A stretch of 64,000 bases of DNA from Porites lobata. Its lineage: Eukaryota; Cnidaria; Anthozoa; Scleractinia; Poritidae. Made by a program: the position numbers and the translations under genes. Every line of letters starts with the position of its first letter. The first letter of the stretch is position 1. Positions 34,438 to 46,407 of the stretch are shown in pieces. Location of the stretch: NCBI GenBank assembly GCA_942486035.1, contig CALNXK010000069.1, forward strand, positions 1,370,001 to 1,434,000, written 5' to 3'. Under the pieces are notes generated by a model, which saw only the letters and a list, made by a program, of their open reading frames with translations, was not told the DNA's origin and ran no database searches.

Positions 34438-34612
34438 AAAAGAAAGGGACGAAGAATTGGAAGAACAAGAAGATGAACAGCAATGATGACAACAAGGGCA
34501 AGAAGAAGAAGAAGCAGAAGAAGATGAAAACTAAGAGGAAGATGAAGAAGAAGATGAAGGAGATGGAGAAGGAAAAGAGAAGAGAACAAGAAGAAACACA
34601 GAGGAGAGAATG
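34438..34612. repeat. Purine-rich (GAA/GATGAA) microsatellite
   Basis: AGAAGAAGAAGCAGAAGAAG and GATGAAGAAGAAGATGAAGG mark an almost pure purine tract on the plus strand. The Leu/Phe-rich ORFs on the minus strand here are artefacts of it. Such tracts can form triplex DNA; that is general knowledge and not shown here. Confidence 0.8.
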
Positions 34613-34935
34613 TGAGTTTTGACCCAGGCGAATCATGCGCCAACGTGAGGCTAGAGGAGGTAGAAAATATCTTAGAAAGCTGAGGACTAGATTGCGTGCC
34701 ATTTTAAAGTGTCATGAGGGAAATCAAAGCGATGTAAACCTTTTATACTAGCGAGTTCAATCACAAGGGACGCCCTGGCAAAATGACAATGACGATGTGG
34801 CTAAAACTCATCAAACACCTAGTCACTTTCCTGAGTTTCTGAGTGAGTAAGTTGGAGATGACGCCCTCGTTAGCCCTGGAAAAAGACCTGCTGCTAGTAG
34901 AGTCTTTCATTAGCCACCTGCGTATGGACAGGTGA

Positions 34936-36000
34936 ATGCAAAATTCCATTGCCACCTGCTATATTCAATCTTTGGTGACCACTTCAAAATTCCTTGGCGC
35001 AGACCAAAGGTATGGGGATTCGCGCGTTGAGACAGCAATGGGACATAGCAAAAGCCTTCACAATGTAGTAGTTGTCTCAGACAACAACCTGGTCTGGATG
35101 GTTGAAATGGGCTACAAAACCGCCGCAAAATATGGCCTAAATGTTGTGCAGTTTAATCAAGAGTTTGATTTCCTGACACATCACCTCAGGGAATAAAGGA
35201 CAAGGTCGAGACCAAGACTGCTTTGCAGAGAGAGCAGTCACGACCACTTTGTGAACAAACGAGGCATGCCTTTTCGATCACCAAGCACATATCGACCATT
35301 TCTAAGAGAAACTTGGGCATGCCCTGCGGGATAAATGAAATGAGACATGCCCTGGTTGAGCACTTTCAATCTTCAACTGAAAGTTCTGACGCGAGACTTG
35401 CTGAATCTCTTGCGCGTCTTTGCAAACACACTCTGAGAACCCAAATATGTATTTACGATAGCTGAACACATCAGGAGCACACGTCACAAGCAATATGCTA
35501 CCTTGTTAAGTAAGCCTTGAATTCTATTTTAGAGGAGCCTCCAACTACCTCAGGAGCAACCTCTTCCGATAACGAACAGGAAGTAGATTCAGATGATTTG
35601 CCATCCCCCAGAGAACTATGCGCGCTTATTCCTTCTGATGTGAACACAGGGCACCAAGACACTTTTTTAGCCAAGGTACTGAAGTACACCCATGACGGAA
35701 GAGACGCTCAGTTGGCCTGGCTTCGAGAATTAGATACATGCCCAAATTATTACGAATTTTAAGCGGGGATGGATGTTTCACATGAAAAAAACCAGCTATC
35801 CTATCAACATTCACTTCCATCGACTTGAAGGGTTGTACGAGCTTAGGACACCCAACAGACCCATCTTTATGGTTGTTTGGAAATCATCCACTCAACCGTA
35901 GGCATCTCAGAGCCATCGTGGAAAGGCAAGGTGATCAAGTTTTTGACTCCTTTTGAATGTCATGGATTGAACAAACCGTCAAACGATTGGCAAACAAATA
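34936..36000 (+). pseudogene. Remnant of an unassigned element gene
   Basis: Several frames on the plus strand look like real but broken protein. They are AMGHSKSLHNVVVVSDNN (about 35035), RHALVEHFQSS then ARLAESLARLCKHTLRTQ (35340-35445), an acidic stretch (EEPPTTSGATSSDNEQEVDS, 35530), LPSPRELCALIPSD with LKYTHDGRDAQLAWL (35600-35740), and after a frameshift INIHFHRLEGLYELRTP (35805-35860). LAESLARLCKHTLRTQ resembles the last helix of tyrosine recombinases, where a His and a late Tyr are expected, but the Arg-His-Arg-Tyr set is not complete. I do not assign a family. The order suggests one gene of a DNA-type element decayed by stops and frameshifts. Confidence 0.35.
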
Positions 36001-38107
36001 TGTAGATAAAAAAATTATTGAAAACAAGAAACTTTAAGCAAGGCCCGTGACTTGCTCACGCCTTACTGTCTGAAGTCTGAAATTGTCAAGCAAATGCAGA
36101 CTGTGAGAACTGCGCAATCATGATCTTTTTTCTTCTTCTCTTTTGAATCGTGCTATAACTGCAAAATAATTGCAGACCAAAGGCTAGGCTTTCCACTGCC
36201 GTGGTAAGACTGCTGGTGCGCATGCCTAACGTTGTCTGTCTTCAGGCTGGGAGGACTCCTGCACATCTGCGGAGAGATTGAACGGTGCATGTGGTCGCAC
36301 GGTAGACACGCTTGAATTAGCATAGCTATTAGCATATACTTTGCATATCTGCCCATGCGTAGTTTTGTTCACATTCTCATCTACCTCATGGTTTTAGGTT
36401 GTCAGCTCGTGTTAGTTTTGATCTCGATTCACGTACAACTTTTGTGCAAACTGTAAGACTCTTTACTAGTTTGAGAGTACAAAGAAAAGATGGACTTAAA
36501 GCAGAACCTCCTCGTGCCTTATTGAACGAGTCTATCCACACGCCAGCAGAGGGCCCAGCTTTGTTCCTTCAGCTTATTTCACTTATACGCGTGATTTACC
36601 AGCGCTTCACCTTAAAATCATCGCAGCCCCTCAAGTGGCCTAGTTAGTGTATTTTATTTTTTTGAATAATTATTTTGTTCCCTTTCTTGGCTCTTGGCTG
36701 GGCTGTCAGGTTCCATGCCAGGACCGCGGTGTGCAACGTCTTCTTTCCTCAGTGCTAGGACGGTCCCCTGCTCTTTCTGCAGGTAGAAACTGGAACGGTG
36801 CATGCAAACACACGCATTTTTTTCCACGCTAGCTGAGGGCCCAGATTTGTTCACCTTGCTCATCTCTCATGTGTGAATACTTAATGTAATGCCTAGCAAG
36901 CTCTTTAGCGTTCCTTTCACAAGAAGGCACGTCCTGTTATCTGCTGAGGGTGAACAGCACTTGGATAATAGTTGAGTTTTAATTGGAGTGCACGTGGTTC
37001 AGTGTCTTTTAGAGTCACAAGAGATGGGCAACCAAAACTGAAAAAAGAAAAAATCCATACAATGCTACCAGCAAGACATGGCATGGCTGGAAAAACATCT
37101 TCAGTCAAAGTGTTTAGTGTCTCGGTAGTCTTGAGGTTCCTTCTGGCAGACTCTCATGCTGTCGGACAAGAGCTCATGAGGAGTGAATTCTTAAGTGGTT
37201 TGTTCATTCCAAGGGACAGATAAAAACTAGTTGCCCGCATTGCAAGCAAACTATTTTTCCTTTCAATCTTACAGAAGGCCCTCCCTGGTGCATCTCGTTA
37301 GTGTTTTTTCAATCCAAGACCAATTCCGGCACCACCCCAAGGGTGGTACGACTTTCTCAAGCATGATCGGGCTATGCATGCTTGGGAAGTAAACTAAAAC
37401 GTAAACTTTAATGTGCATCATAAGAGAGCAATATAGTCTATAGTTTAGGTCATCTAAATATTTTGTCATTTATAGTGCTGTAGTTTTTAGTTTTTTACGC
37501 AGTGCCCTATTGAAAACCACATTATGGGACATAGGCCATCTGTACAGAGAACTTTCTTCTTATTATCAATTACAATCTGTTCTGTTTAAGTGGGTTTTAA
37601 AGTAGTGCAGTTAGGCCGTGCAATTTTTTTAGCTTTGACAGATGTTTATCAGTAGAAACATTTTCCCGCCTCTACTTACATACAATGATACTTTGTTTAT
37701 GAAAAGTACCTTGGAAAAGTATGGCTGAATTAGTGCATTGTACCGTACACTAATGCACATTATTCATTCATATAGCTTTATAGACAGTAGCAGTGTCGAG
37801 CAATAAAGTTCCACATTTCATACAACTGAATTTTTCCCAGATGAGAAACAAAACAAGCGAACATTACACAGGCAATTTGTAGTTCAAATTGTTTTGATGA
37901 CACTGCTAATTGTACAACAACAATCTGTCAAAGCACTTTTGACCATAACAAAAATTTCATTCAGTGGGTTATTTGCAGGTGAAACAAACATTTTGCCAGT
38001 TTGCTATGAACTCATTGACGTGTATTCGTTTTCTGTTACTTCCTTGATACTATCGACACAAAGTATGCGTCAAGCAAAATTTCAGTTGATGAAAGTGAAG
38101 AACAACC
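36001..38107. other. No gene recognised
   Basis: About 2.1 kb of sequence with several short ORFs but no recognisable protein. The frame 36972-37223 is mildly basic and unassigned. No clear repeat boundaries were found. Confidence 0.35.
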
Positions 38108-38269
38108 ACAGAAGTTCAAGAGCAAATATTTCTTGGAGGGGACCAATTGACAGAAGAACGTGCAAGAAATGCTAAAGATGCAAGGGGCGATGGCGATTCT
38201 TCATGTGATAGGTTGGAGGGTGTCATCAGCAAGACTGAAGACTGGCATGCAATCCGTTTAGCCTATCAG
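38108..38269 (+). CDS. DUF6589-like exon with splice donor
   Basis: The frame reads FLGGDQLTEERARNAKDARG, then DGDSSCDRLEGVISKTEDWH and AIRLAYQ, and meets GTAAGA at 38270. The GDQLT.ER.R.....D.S..DR.E.......DWH pattern is the core of a family I associate with the label DUF6589, common in coral and hydrozoan genomes and probably of transposon origin, with an RNase-H-like look (the Asp of GDQL and of DWH). Upstream exons are not identified. The possible 5' boundary is unclear. No disabling change lies in this short piece, but the rest of the gene is not found downstream, so it is likely an orphan exon. Confidence 0.5.
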
Positions 38270-38275
38270 GTAAGA

Positions 38276-39297
38276 ACCTCCGCCTCGGAATTATGTCCAA
38301 AGAGCAGGTTTATGTGCTTGAAACATCCTAAAGATTAAGGCCCAGTGATATAATGATGACAAGCACCTGATCACTGACTGCTGGTACGAGATACTGCAGC
38401 ACTGAATATGACGTAAGTGTCACACATTCTTTGTTCGAGTATTAAAACAGGAAAAGTAAATCAACGGACAATTGACAGGCCATTGCAGCAACTTTGTGTT
38501 AGGCATGCCCTTAGTGCATTACCTCCTCGTAATTTTCATCTTCAATGTTAGTTCTAGGTTCTTGTTGTTTTCTTGTTCTTTGTAAATGCCTCCTCTTCAC
38601 TCTCAAAAGGCTTTGGTCTCCTCTCTGCCCTGCGGTCTATGTGGTTACAGCCATGTTTCCATTTTCCATGTGATCACATCCTTCCAGAGTTCCAGTTTAA
38701 TGATTCATCAAAAAGCAGATCAAAGAGTAAGACAACTACTCGGAGTCTGACTGACTCAGTAATTGTTTTGAAGAGAAAGTAAAAGTTTCCTGAAAAAAGA
38801 AACACTTCATCCCATTGACACTGTAATAAAATGCATGCTGTGTACAGCTCTAAACATTGTACTCTGAGATTGCACCAAAATCAACTGTACGAAGATATTA
38901 AAGGCAGATACCAAGCAGCCATGGAAAATGTAATTACTTTCACGCAATTTTTATATCTTCTTAAACGGACAACAAATTCAACATGAATATGGGTGAACTG
39001 AATTAACTGTCTGTTGTAGAAGGTTCTGCTAAAGTTACACATTTTTCCTGTGCTGAATAAGAACTGTACTGAGCCATATCTTGGTCTGCTACATAAAAAC
39101 TATACATATTTATACTGATAAAAATCATCATTGAATTTTTTGTGTAAAATCCCTGAAAGAGTTCTCCTCACTGGGACAATATCAATATGCAAAAGGTTTT
39201 CAAAGGCTTTGGTACACGGGTGTAAGGCTAAGATGTGCAGGCTGCCTGTCTCTCCTTGCAATTTTTTACATTTTGAGTATTAACACAATTTATATAT
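38276..39297. other. No gene recognised
   Basis: AT-rich sequence downstream of the DUF6589-like exon. The ORF at 38573-38782 has no recognised motif, and no continuation of the exon was found. Confidence 0.4.
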
Positions 39298-39425
39298 GTT
39301 ACTCACCGGCTGGGAGGTCCGTATTGGGAGAAACTGTGCCCAAGGTCTTGAGTACGGCCTCAGACGGTACTCAGACTGAGGGCACAGTTTCTCCCAATAC
39401 AGACCAACCAAGGCCGGTGAATAAC
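39298..39425. mobile_element. Hairpin MITE, 128 bp
   Basis: GTTACTCACCGGC and GTATTGGGAGAAACTGTGCC on the left arm are matched by the right arm in reverse complement (ending GGCCGGTGAATAAC), with a few mismatches and a short spacer (CGGCCTCAGACG). It is compact, without coding sequence, and very likely a MITE. Confidence 0.8.
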
Positions 39426-39923
39426 ATTTTTATTTTTTTCCTACTGAGATTTTAAAGTTTCACGGAAATTTTACTTCAGCCTCCAACCTATGTGTGTTGA
39501 AGAAGGGCGCATTCGTGTTGATGTTATTCAAAGCGCGCGATCGATTGCAAACAAAAACAAAACATTACAACATGATTTTTAATTTGTCATTTATTTTATT
39601 TCAATTAAGCTCTCTTTCGAATAAAGAAAGGTTATCGTGTCTCGGTAGACAATTCATAATCTGAGTGTCAAACAAGGATAAAAGAATTGACGAACTTAAA
39701 AGCCACAGGAAAGAAAATACAGCAAAGATAATTGAATCGAGCAGGATAATTATAAAAACTGCATAAAGGATTTATAAAAAGAGCCAATTACACTTACCAA
39801 TCTTATGGTTTTGAAGTGAATTTGAATAAAGAAGGCCATGTGGGTAACTAAACAATTATGAGTCTAACAAGGTGGTAAGTTAGTAGTGGTGAGTTAAGGG
39901 TGGTGAGTTAACTCGTGTAAGTT
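39426..39923. other. No gene recognised
   Basis: AT-rich spacer. GGTGAGTTA is repeated twice just before the minisatellite (39880-39910). Confidence 0.4.
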
Positions 39924-40110
39924 GCGAGATCTTGAATTTTTCAAATCTTGCCGGCAAGATCTTGAATTTTCCAAATCTTGCCAACAAGATCGTGAATTTT
40001 CCAAGTCTTGCCTGCAAGATCTTGAATTTTCCAAATCTTGCCGGCAAAATTTGGAATTTTCCAAATGTTGCCTACCAGCAAGTTATGGAAGTTTCCAAAT
40101 CTTGCAATTT
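39924..40110. repeat. 30-bp minisatellite, about six copies
   Basis: The unit GCAAGATCTTGAATTTTCCA plus AATCTTGCCG repeats with substitutions. Being 30 bases it keeps a frame open, giving decapeptide repeats such as QDLEFSKSCR. Each unit is itself a dyad (GGCAAGAT against ATCTTGCC), so hairpins can form. No start codon or conserved context supports translation. Confidence 0.85.
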
Positions 40111-40183
40111 TCTCATTTGCTGTACACGTGGCAAATTGTGAATCCAGACGGGTATAACTTCTATTTTTTCTGATTGCGTCGAC

Positions 40184-40538
40184 ATGAACAACGGTAAACG
40201 TACCTACGCCCAGGCGGTGCTACATGGTGTTAGAGGTGAGTAACACCCTTTTCTTTTGTACACAATGTTGTAATGCTTACAGGGAAGGCTGAATAACCAA
40301 AGTGACATCCAAACCACGAAGAAGAGGTAACACATATTGAAGTCCCAGCGAAATGTAGCAGAATCGTTTTGCAGTCGAGACAAAGACATGCAGTCTTCCA
40401 AATTTATTTAATAACTGCATAAAAATATAACTTTTTATGACGAATTGGCAACCAAATCAACAAATTCTCGGCTTGTTACACATTTTGTGTTGCATGGTAG
40501 TAACGTTATTTTCATTCTTACAGGGGATCATGTTACAG
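40184..40538 (+). CDS. Possible first exon plus 15-nt micro-exon
   Basis: ATG 40184 opens a 52-nt exon (MNNGKRTYAQAVLHGVR) that ends at GTGAGT (40236). At 40524 a TTACAG precedes 15 bases (GGGATCATGTTACAG) that are followed by GTAAAA. Joining the two keeps the frame and adds GDHVT. The signals match consensus splice sites, but no further exon was found downstream, and chance occurrence is possible. The function is unknown. Confidence 0.25.
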
Positions 40539-42286
40539 GTAAAAAAAAATTAGCATTCACTGAAATCTCCACGCTTACACATAACAAGCGATACGATACC
40601 TATTGGTATCCTATTTTTAAATAGGACACGGAAAAAAATATATCTTCTTTGCAGTTGTGTGTCACCTGAATATTTAGACATGATATGATGATGATAGGTG
40701 GTTTAATAGCCTTGAAAGGGTAATTACCGTTCTAAGACGACACCCAAATGATACCCTGTGATGGCAATAGCTCATTGCCTCATTAATACATCGCTTTTTC
40801 AATACTGTTTCCCTTTTATAACAAGATACAACCATACAGTTTTTTGCTGCTTGTAAACTCAAAACTTTGCTATGTGACTCCCGCCCCCACAGAAGATTAC
40901 TCTTCATGCTATCACATACATGAATTAACCCTCGGATGTGGATGCAACCGGCCCCACGGTTTTCTTAATTTTCCCAAAAAAGTTTCCTGTTTATTTTAGA
41001 TGTAGTCTGTTTATCTTTGAGATGCATTATATAGGAGATAGATATAGGATATGATATAGATATAGGAGCCCAAAATGCGGCGTGGCTTACTAGTCGATAT
41101 GAGGTACGAAAGAATTATGCACTTATCAGCGACCATCCGGGGGGGGGGGGTGAACTCGGGGGAACCCCCGGTCATTTGCACAACGACCTTTAAAAATATC
41201 CCCTATCCAAAACCAAGATTCTTTAACAAAAAGCTTCTAACGCCCCTCCACTGGGGGCAAAGAAGTGTGCTCTGCCAGGTCAAAAGGTGCTACATTTCAA
41301 AAGAGTTCTATAGAAGAAATCGTAGTTTTCTTCCGAGCAAAATAGTCGCTATGTAAGGGAAGGATAGCCAGCTAAAAGGAACAGAATACAAGTAAAAATG
41401 AATAAAGTCACTTACCGTCTTGTTGGTCGCTATTTTGCCAGAACGTGTTCACCAACATAACCAGTCCTTTCGCAGACGGGAACGGCACATTGTTTCCAGC
41501 TTCATTTGCAAAATGGCAGCAGCGGAGCTACAAATCCGGTGGGTCTTCTTCCCCCGGGAATCCTGCTACGAAAGTGCAAAAGCAATCCAATCCCCACATC
41601 CCGCGCTTAAAATTAACGAACAAACTGATAACTCCATTGCCAAGCCCGCGTCTGTTCCCGAGGTAACCCCCCCTCCCCCTGAAAACACTAAAAAATGTTA
41701 AGCCTGCCTGGGAACCTAAACAGGCCCCCAGCAGCGTCATTTCCATATCTGTCCTATAATATTAATAAAATCTGGAGAATTATATCCATTAACTGGGCGA
41801 TTAGAAAGCCATCAGGAAATTGGACTTTCAATCCGCTGGCCCAGGTTCAGATTCCGCGATAACGGCTAGCTGAAAATGTTCTCGGGAGACACGTCGCCCC
41901 GAGTTTAAATCCTCAGTAACACCTGCAAATAGATAGCCAAATGGTTTGCCTCCTACCTGTTTGGATTCTTGGCCCTGTTATGTTTAGTTTGAAGGCTTTG
42001 TTTGTAGTATTATCCACAAGAATCTCCTCGAGGGGAGAGGGTAATTGATTTTTTATATACAGTATTTATTATTAGTATTATTTTATTTTCATATTCGAAT
42101 TGAGACAACTGTTTGACCAAGGTTTCTTCTTGCGGGTGCTTAATGGTCCTATAACGAGGCATTTGAGAGGCATTAAGGCCAGTGGAGTCAATTTGAACAC
42201 CTCGAACTCAAACGTCGAAATGCCTGGGTGAGTTTCCGGGGGTGTTGAAGGTTCAAACTGATCGGTACATTTTCGTTTGTCCTCAG
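40539..42286. other. No gene recognised
   Basis: About 1.75 kb. It includes GATATAG-type short repeats near 41035-41065 and a G run followed by GGGGGAACCCCCGG at 41140-41170. An ORF at 41420-41701 carries a Pro-rich end (TPPPPENTKK) and no known motif. Confidence 0.4.
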
Positions 42287-43476
42287 GCATGGCAATCCTC
42301 TAGTAGAGTGCTGGGAATGTGCAAAAGAATTATCAATCCAATCCTACTTTGAAAATGGCGCCCAACAAAGGATTGATGACTTCATAGCCAACTGGTGCAC
42401 GGCAAGAATTTCTGTTGCTCGTGATGGTCACTGCATTTGTTCCTCTTGGATCCAGGTATTAATATGTTAGGCCAGCAGATCAGGAGCTTGTAAAATTAAA
42501 GTTTATCCAGTCCAAAACTAACGTCGTCCTCTTTTATTCCACTTCTAACAGCTTATCTTAAAATTACACCAGAAAGATTTTGGGGCATTCGGATTGTTTT
42601 ATCGTAAACCTAGGCCTACCATTACAATAGACCACCTGCAGAATACGTTCTTGTAGTCATGCTCCTGGCATCTATTTATTTCCCAGCATATTATTCCAAA
42701 CATGTCAAGTGCAACATTCGTAAAGAAATTCCTTATTCAAATTTTCACCTTAGCTTTAGAAAACACAACATTCAACAATCAAAATCAGGCATTTTCCGGA
42801 CACTGTGTAAACTTGTTGCAAGATTTTAAGGGTTCAGATTTCCGATCTCACATAGTTGAAAGAGTTCTGATACACTCTCTCTCTTTTAAAGTGCCTTGCC
42901 GACCATGGAGAGTTAGTAGAGGGAGGTGTGGTTAGACTCATAGACGTGCTGACCACTGAGATCGGAAACCACCACGACCACTATAAAAGTTACATCACAG
43001 GCGACTGGAAACAAGATCTTATCGACTTCAAGTTAAACCAAAAATTTGACTCCACTATAGTTGATCTTCTTCTGTACACTCTGGCTAACTCTACGTCAAC
43101 TTCCTGCTATGTTGTTGATACCGTTGGTGCCAATGAAGATGTTCAAATAAAAGCAGCTCATCCAACCCGACCAAGTGCTGTTGCTGTAAGGGAAATTTTT
43201 ATTTCAAAGATAGGCCAACACTATGATCCGATTGTTGACGACAAATTCAGGCTTTTCTCGTCTCGAAAAAATGTCGGCAGCCATGACAGGGAAGCAGCCC
43301 TGCAATACCCGCAACCGGTAACGCCATTGCACATGGCAAAAGGCAGTTCTTATTCACCAGCAAATCTGGCGATATTGGAGAAACAAGTTTCCAATCGAGC
43401 GTACAAAGTCCACCTTGTCAAATGGAGAACAGCTGCGGAAAGGTACGAAGCCAAGAGACTACAGCAAAGCACCTAA
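42287..43476 (+). CDS. OTU-type cysteine protease gene, two exons seen
   Basis: Exon 42287-42455 follows TTTGTCCTCAG, encodes ECAKELSIQSYFENGAQQRI then ISVARDGHCICSSWIQ, and ends at GTATTA. DGHC at 42423-42434 is the OTU nucleophile motif. Exon 42892-43476 follows TCTTTTAAAG in the same phase. It encodes DHGELVEGGVVRLIDVLTTE, VDLLLYTLANST, and GQHYDPIV with the catalytic His codon at 43219-43221. OTU proteases remove ubiquitin or process polyproteins, and OTU domains are also carried by several transposon proteins. A further exon may lie in the 436-bp gap. No stop or frameshift is seen inside either exon, unlike most genes of this window. Downstream ORFs (43.4-44.7 kb) and the array at 45.5 kb suggest a mobile-element setting. 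Confidence 0.6.
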
Positions 43477-44655
43477 CTGAGAGGGAAGACAAACAGCAGC
43501 GCCAGATGAAAAGGATAAAGTACTCTGTATGGGATGGAGTACTCGTAAAGAATGTACATGCCCTACCCTACGATATTGATGGAAATTGCATATATCAGTT
43601 GCCATATTCGAAGAATGATAGGCTTGCAAGTTCAAGGGATGGCAGACCATGGCGAATCTAAAGCAACCTACATATGTATATCATGTCAGCCCTTCCTTAT
43701 GAGATCTGTAAAAATACAGAATAAGTGTGAGAAGGCTCAAGCTATGTTTGAAGAAACACAAAAGTGTTCCAATACATCATCTTGGTCTGACCCCATTATT
43801 GAAGCCACCCCACAAACAGGGAGCTTCGCTTCCACTCAAATGCCTGATGAACCTGACACAAAATTTGAGTTGCCCTCAATTTCAAATTTAAAAGTAGGGA
43901 TTTTTACAAAAGGATTACAACAACTGTTGGAAGACCAAACACCCACAAAAAACGACTCAACTCAACACCAGTGAAACATGGCTATACACTTGAAAGACAT
44001 CCCATGAAAAAAAACAAAAAAGGAGTAAGCAAACAAAAGACCCACCAAGAGAACTGAAAATTAGTGTGAGAGACGAAGCTACTGAAGATCTATCCTTTGA
44101 GCAATCACCAGAAATTAAATAATTTAAGGAAATGGTTTCTGCCTACAAAAAGACACATTGCCCTCTAGTGATAGTAAAGAAGAATTGGAAAGTCATTTTA
44201 AACTGTTAGACAATTCAGAAGATTTATTTTTCCAAAAACTTGATGAGCCCACTGAAAATGAAAAGCAAACGATGTGTACCAAATCTTACATGTCTGGTTT
44301 GTTTGACCAAACATACGATGATCAAATGGTAAAAACAACAGAATTATAGGAGTACAGAGAATTTGACAGTTCACTCACACCAAATGAAGCAAGTCAGGCG
44401 TTTCATTTTGAAGAAGGGACTTCAAGAGCCCCTGATTATTTCCTGTGATCCATACACTGGCTGTGCTTATTTGACTGAGGGGACCATCGCCTCCAGGTGG
44501 CACTCAGAGAAAAAATCCCTTTTGTACCCTGCCATGTGATTCCTAAATGGTTGCCACCCAATGGATCATTTAAAAATGTCAATGCAGATCTTACAATATT
44601 ACAGTCTAAGGAAGTCATACTTTCAGAGCATTTAGCACTAACAGTCCTCAACGTC
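43434..44655 (+). pseudogene. Downstream element ORFs, unassigned and broken
   Basis: The frame 43422-43661 overlaps the OTU end and contains KYSVWDGVLVKNVHALPYDI then DGNCIYQLPYSKNDRL and SSRDGRPW, a pattern I remember from coral transposon-type proteins but cannot name. 43552-43974 is Ser/Thr/Pro-rich. 44158-44349 is acidic (SKEELESHFKLLDNSEDLFF). 44380-44655 ends with PFVPCHVIPKWLPPNGSFKN and has two internal stops. The frames alternate, so a single decayed gene downstream of the OTU exons is likely, or exons whose borders I cannot fix. Confidence 0.35.
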
Positions 44656-45503
44656 AAGCAAGTTCAGTCATAAATACATAACTCCCAAACAAAAATCCTG
44701 GGGTAACCTTATAATTTGACAATCTGAAGCAAAATCCTCATTCTGCTTTAATGGTAATTTGCCACTGAATTGTCCTGAATGGGTTTTGATGTCCTAGCTC
44801 ATGAGTTTAAAACACCGTTAACAATTTCACTACTAAGCGTCTTGAACAGGGTGTCTTCAAATGTCTCTGTTAATAATGCATTTCATTGACTCCAAGACAC
44901 AAGACAATACTGTAGCTTGTGGAAGGGCACTTTGAATAGCCCATTTAGTTAACTTTGGTAACAATAAAACGCACAAAGCTGCATAGAGCCAGACGTGCTT
45001 TACACAAAAATAATAATTTTACAAAACTGTTTTCCTTCGGGAATGAGTTAGAAAATTACAGGAGTATTCCCTACACAGGGAAATGCATTAAAACAAAAAG
45101 ACATTAACACTCAGCTCTTTTCCACCCTGCCGCTAAACAAACTTTGAAAGGATTGATATGATGAACCATCAACAATGAAGACCTGAGATGACACGTACTC
45201 AAAGCCTGGTATGTCCTTAGATGAACCTCCTACTGCTGAGTCGAGACACCATAAGATGACATTATTCTTTCTGATAGAAATTAAACTACTTTTTTACTTG
45301 AATTCCCACCAAAATGACCCGTTTTATTTCCCTTTAACAAATAGATGACAATTTTCCATGGTCCTCACTCCTGTTGGTTCCACTGCAAAGATTTCAATAT
45401 TTTTGAAGTCATTTCTATGGTCTATAAGGGTGTACACCATGGGACATTGTCGTATTGACAGTTTTGAACGACCATTTCCGGCAACGTTTCTTGGAAAATC
45501 GCG
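44656..45503. other. Spacer before the tandem array
   Basis: AT-rich sequence with no recognisable gene. The ORFs at 45324-45552 on both strands overlap each other and lack motifs. Confidence 0.4.
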
Positions 45504-45642
45504 CGCGAGGAAAGAGAAAAACAACTTGCCCCATCAAATGTTGTGTCGATAGCTATGGTCTATGACAGTAAAGAGTGCCAAAACAAAACATACGAAAATT
45601 ACATACACGTCAATCACATATACGTTTGTTTCCCATTGCCAG

Positions 45643-45798
45643 GGCCCAGCAGCACGATACGAACAAAACCTTAAATTGACAAATGAGGTGGAGGAAAGCG
45701 AACGGACCGTGAAGAGTCAGAAAAGACAGATTGAGGCTTTGCAAAGTCAACTGGGAGAGATAAATGCACCAAAGCGTTTTACTTTGACAAACATTAAG
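45643..45798 (+). CDS. Array unit 1, coiled-coil exon (156 bp)
   Basis: Flanked by CCATTGCCAG and AAG/GTTGAT splice-like signals. Encodes GPAARYEQNLKLTNEVEESE, RTVKSQKRQIEALQSQLGEI and NAPKRFTLTNIK. The heptad-rich middle predicts a coiled coil for dimerisation. The same 156-bp exon occurs in every unit, so the translation is probably meaningful, though the whole gene cannot be assembled. Confidence 0.55.
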
Positions 45799-46407
45799 GT
45801 TGATACAAATTTTCCTTCTAGCCAGGATCATTATAAAGAAATATGATAAGGTGCCTACGGTTTTTACGTCCTTATCCGAGAGGACCAAAAGTCTAACCAT
45901 TGTGTAAAAAAAAATATGAAATACAAGCTTGAGCTTACAACAGGTAGTCACGCTTACATCGATCATGTCTTCGTAAATATTAGGGAGTTTGAGATGCCAC
46001 AACAACTGAAAGCTACGAAAATGTCACATGAAAAAAGAATTCACATTTTTTGTCTCTATCGTGATTATTCCAACTCGCTTACTTTCCTAAAAGCAAGTGA
46101 ACTCTTTTGGAGCTGAATTCCTATCAACCATATCCAAGTTCATTAAGATAGAGAAAATTTGTCACTCATTGTGTGTTTACGTCCTTCACAAAACGTGAAA
46201 CTAGGCATTTTAACGTGGTAGTCCTGCAGTGACAAAGTGTGATGCACGGGCAAAGTTGTTGTTTTGCCTTGTCAAGCTATGTCTTTTTTTGATTTCTTGT
46301 CCGGCGCTGCCGCATCTTAAACTTCCTATTATTTACAACACATTGTGATCCGTCAGAAACAGAATTTTCTCTTGCTCACGCTGATAGCATCCAAAACATT
46401 TTTCGAC

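Noticed and set aside
34332..34702. Leu/Phe/Ser-rich ORFs on the minus strand
   Set aside because: They are translations of the purine-rich microsatellite and have no conserved motif.
39924..40173. A decapeptide-repeat protein gene
   Set aside because: The frame is open only because the minisatellite unit is 30 bp; no start context, splice signals or conservation support translation.
41840..41860. B-box-like GGTTCAGATTCC as a tRNA or SINE
   Set aside because: No A box or tRNA-like fold around it; a single short match is expected by chance.
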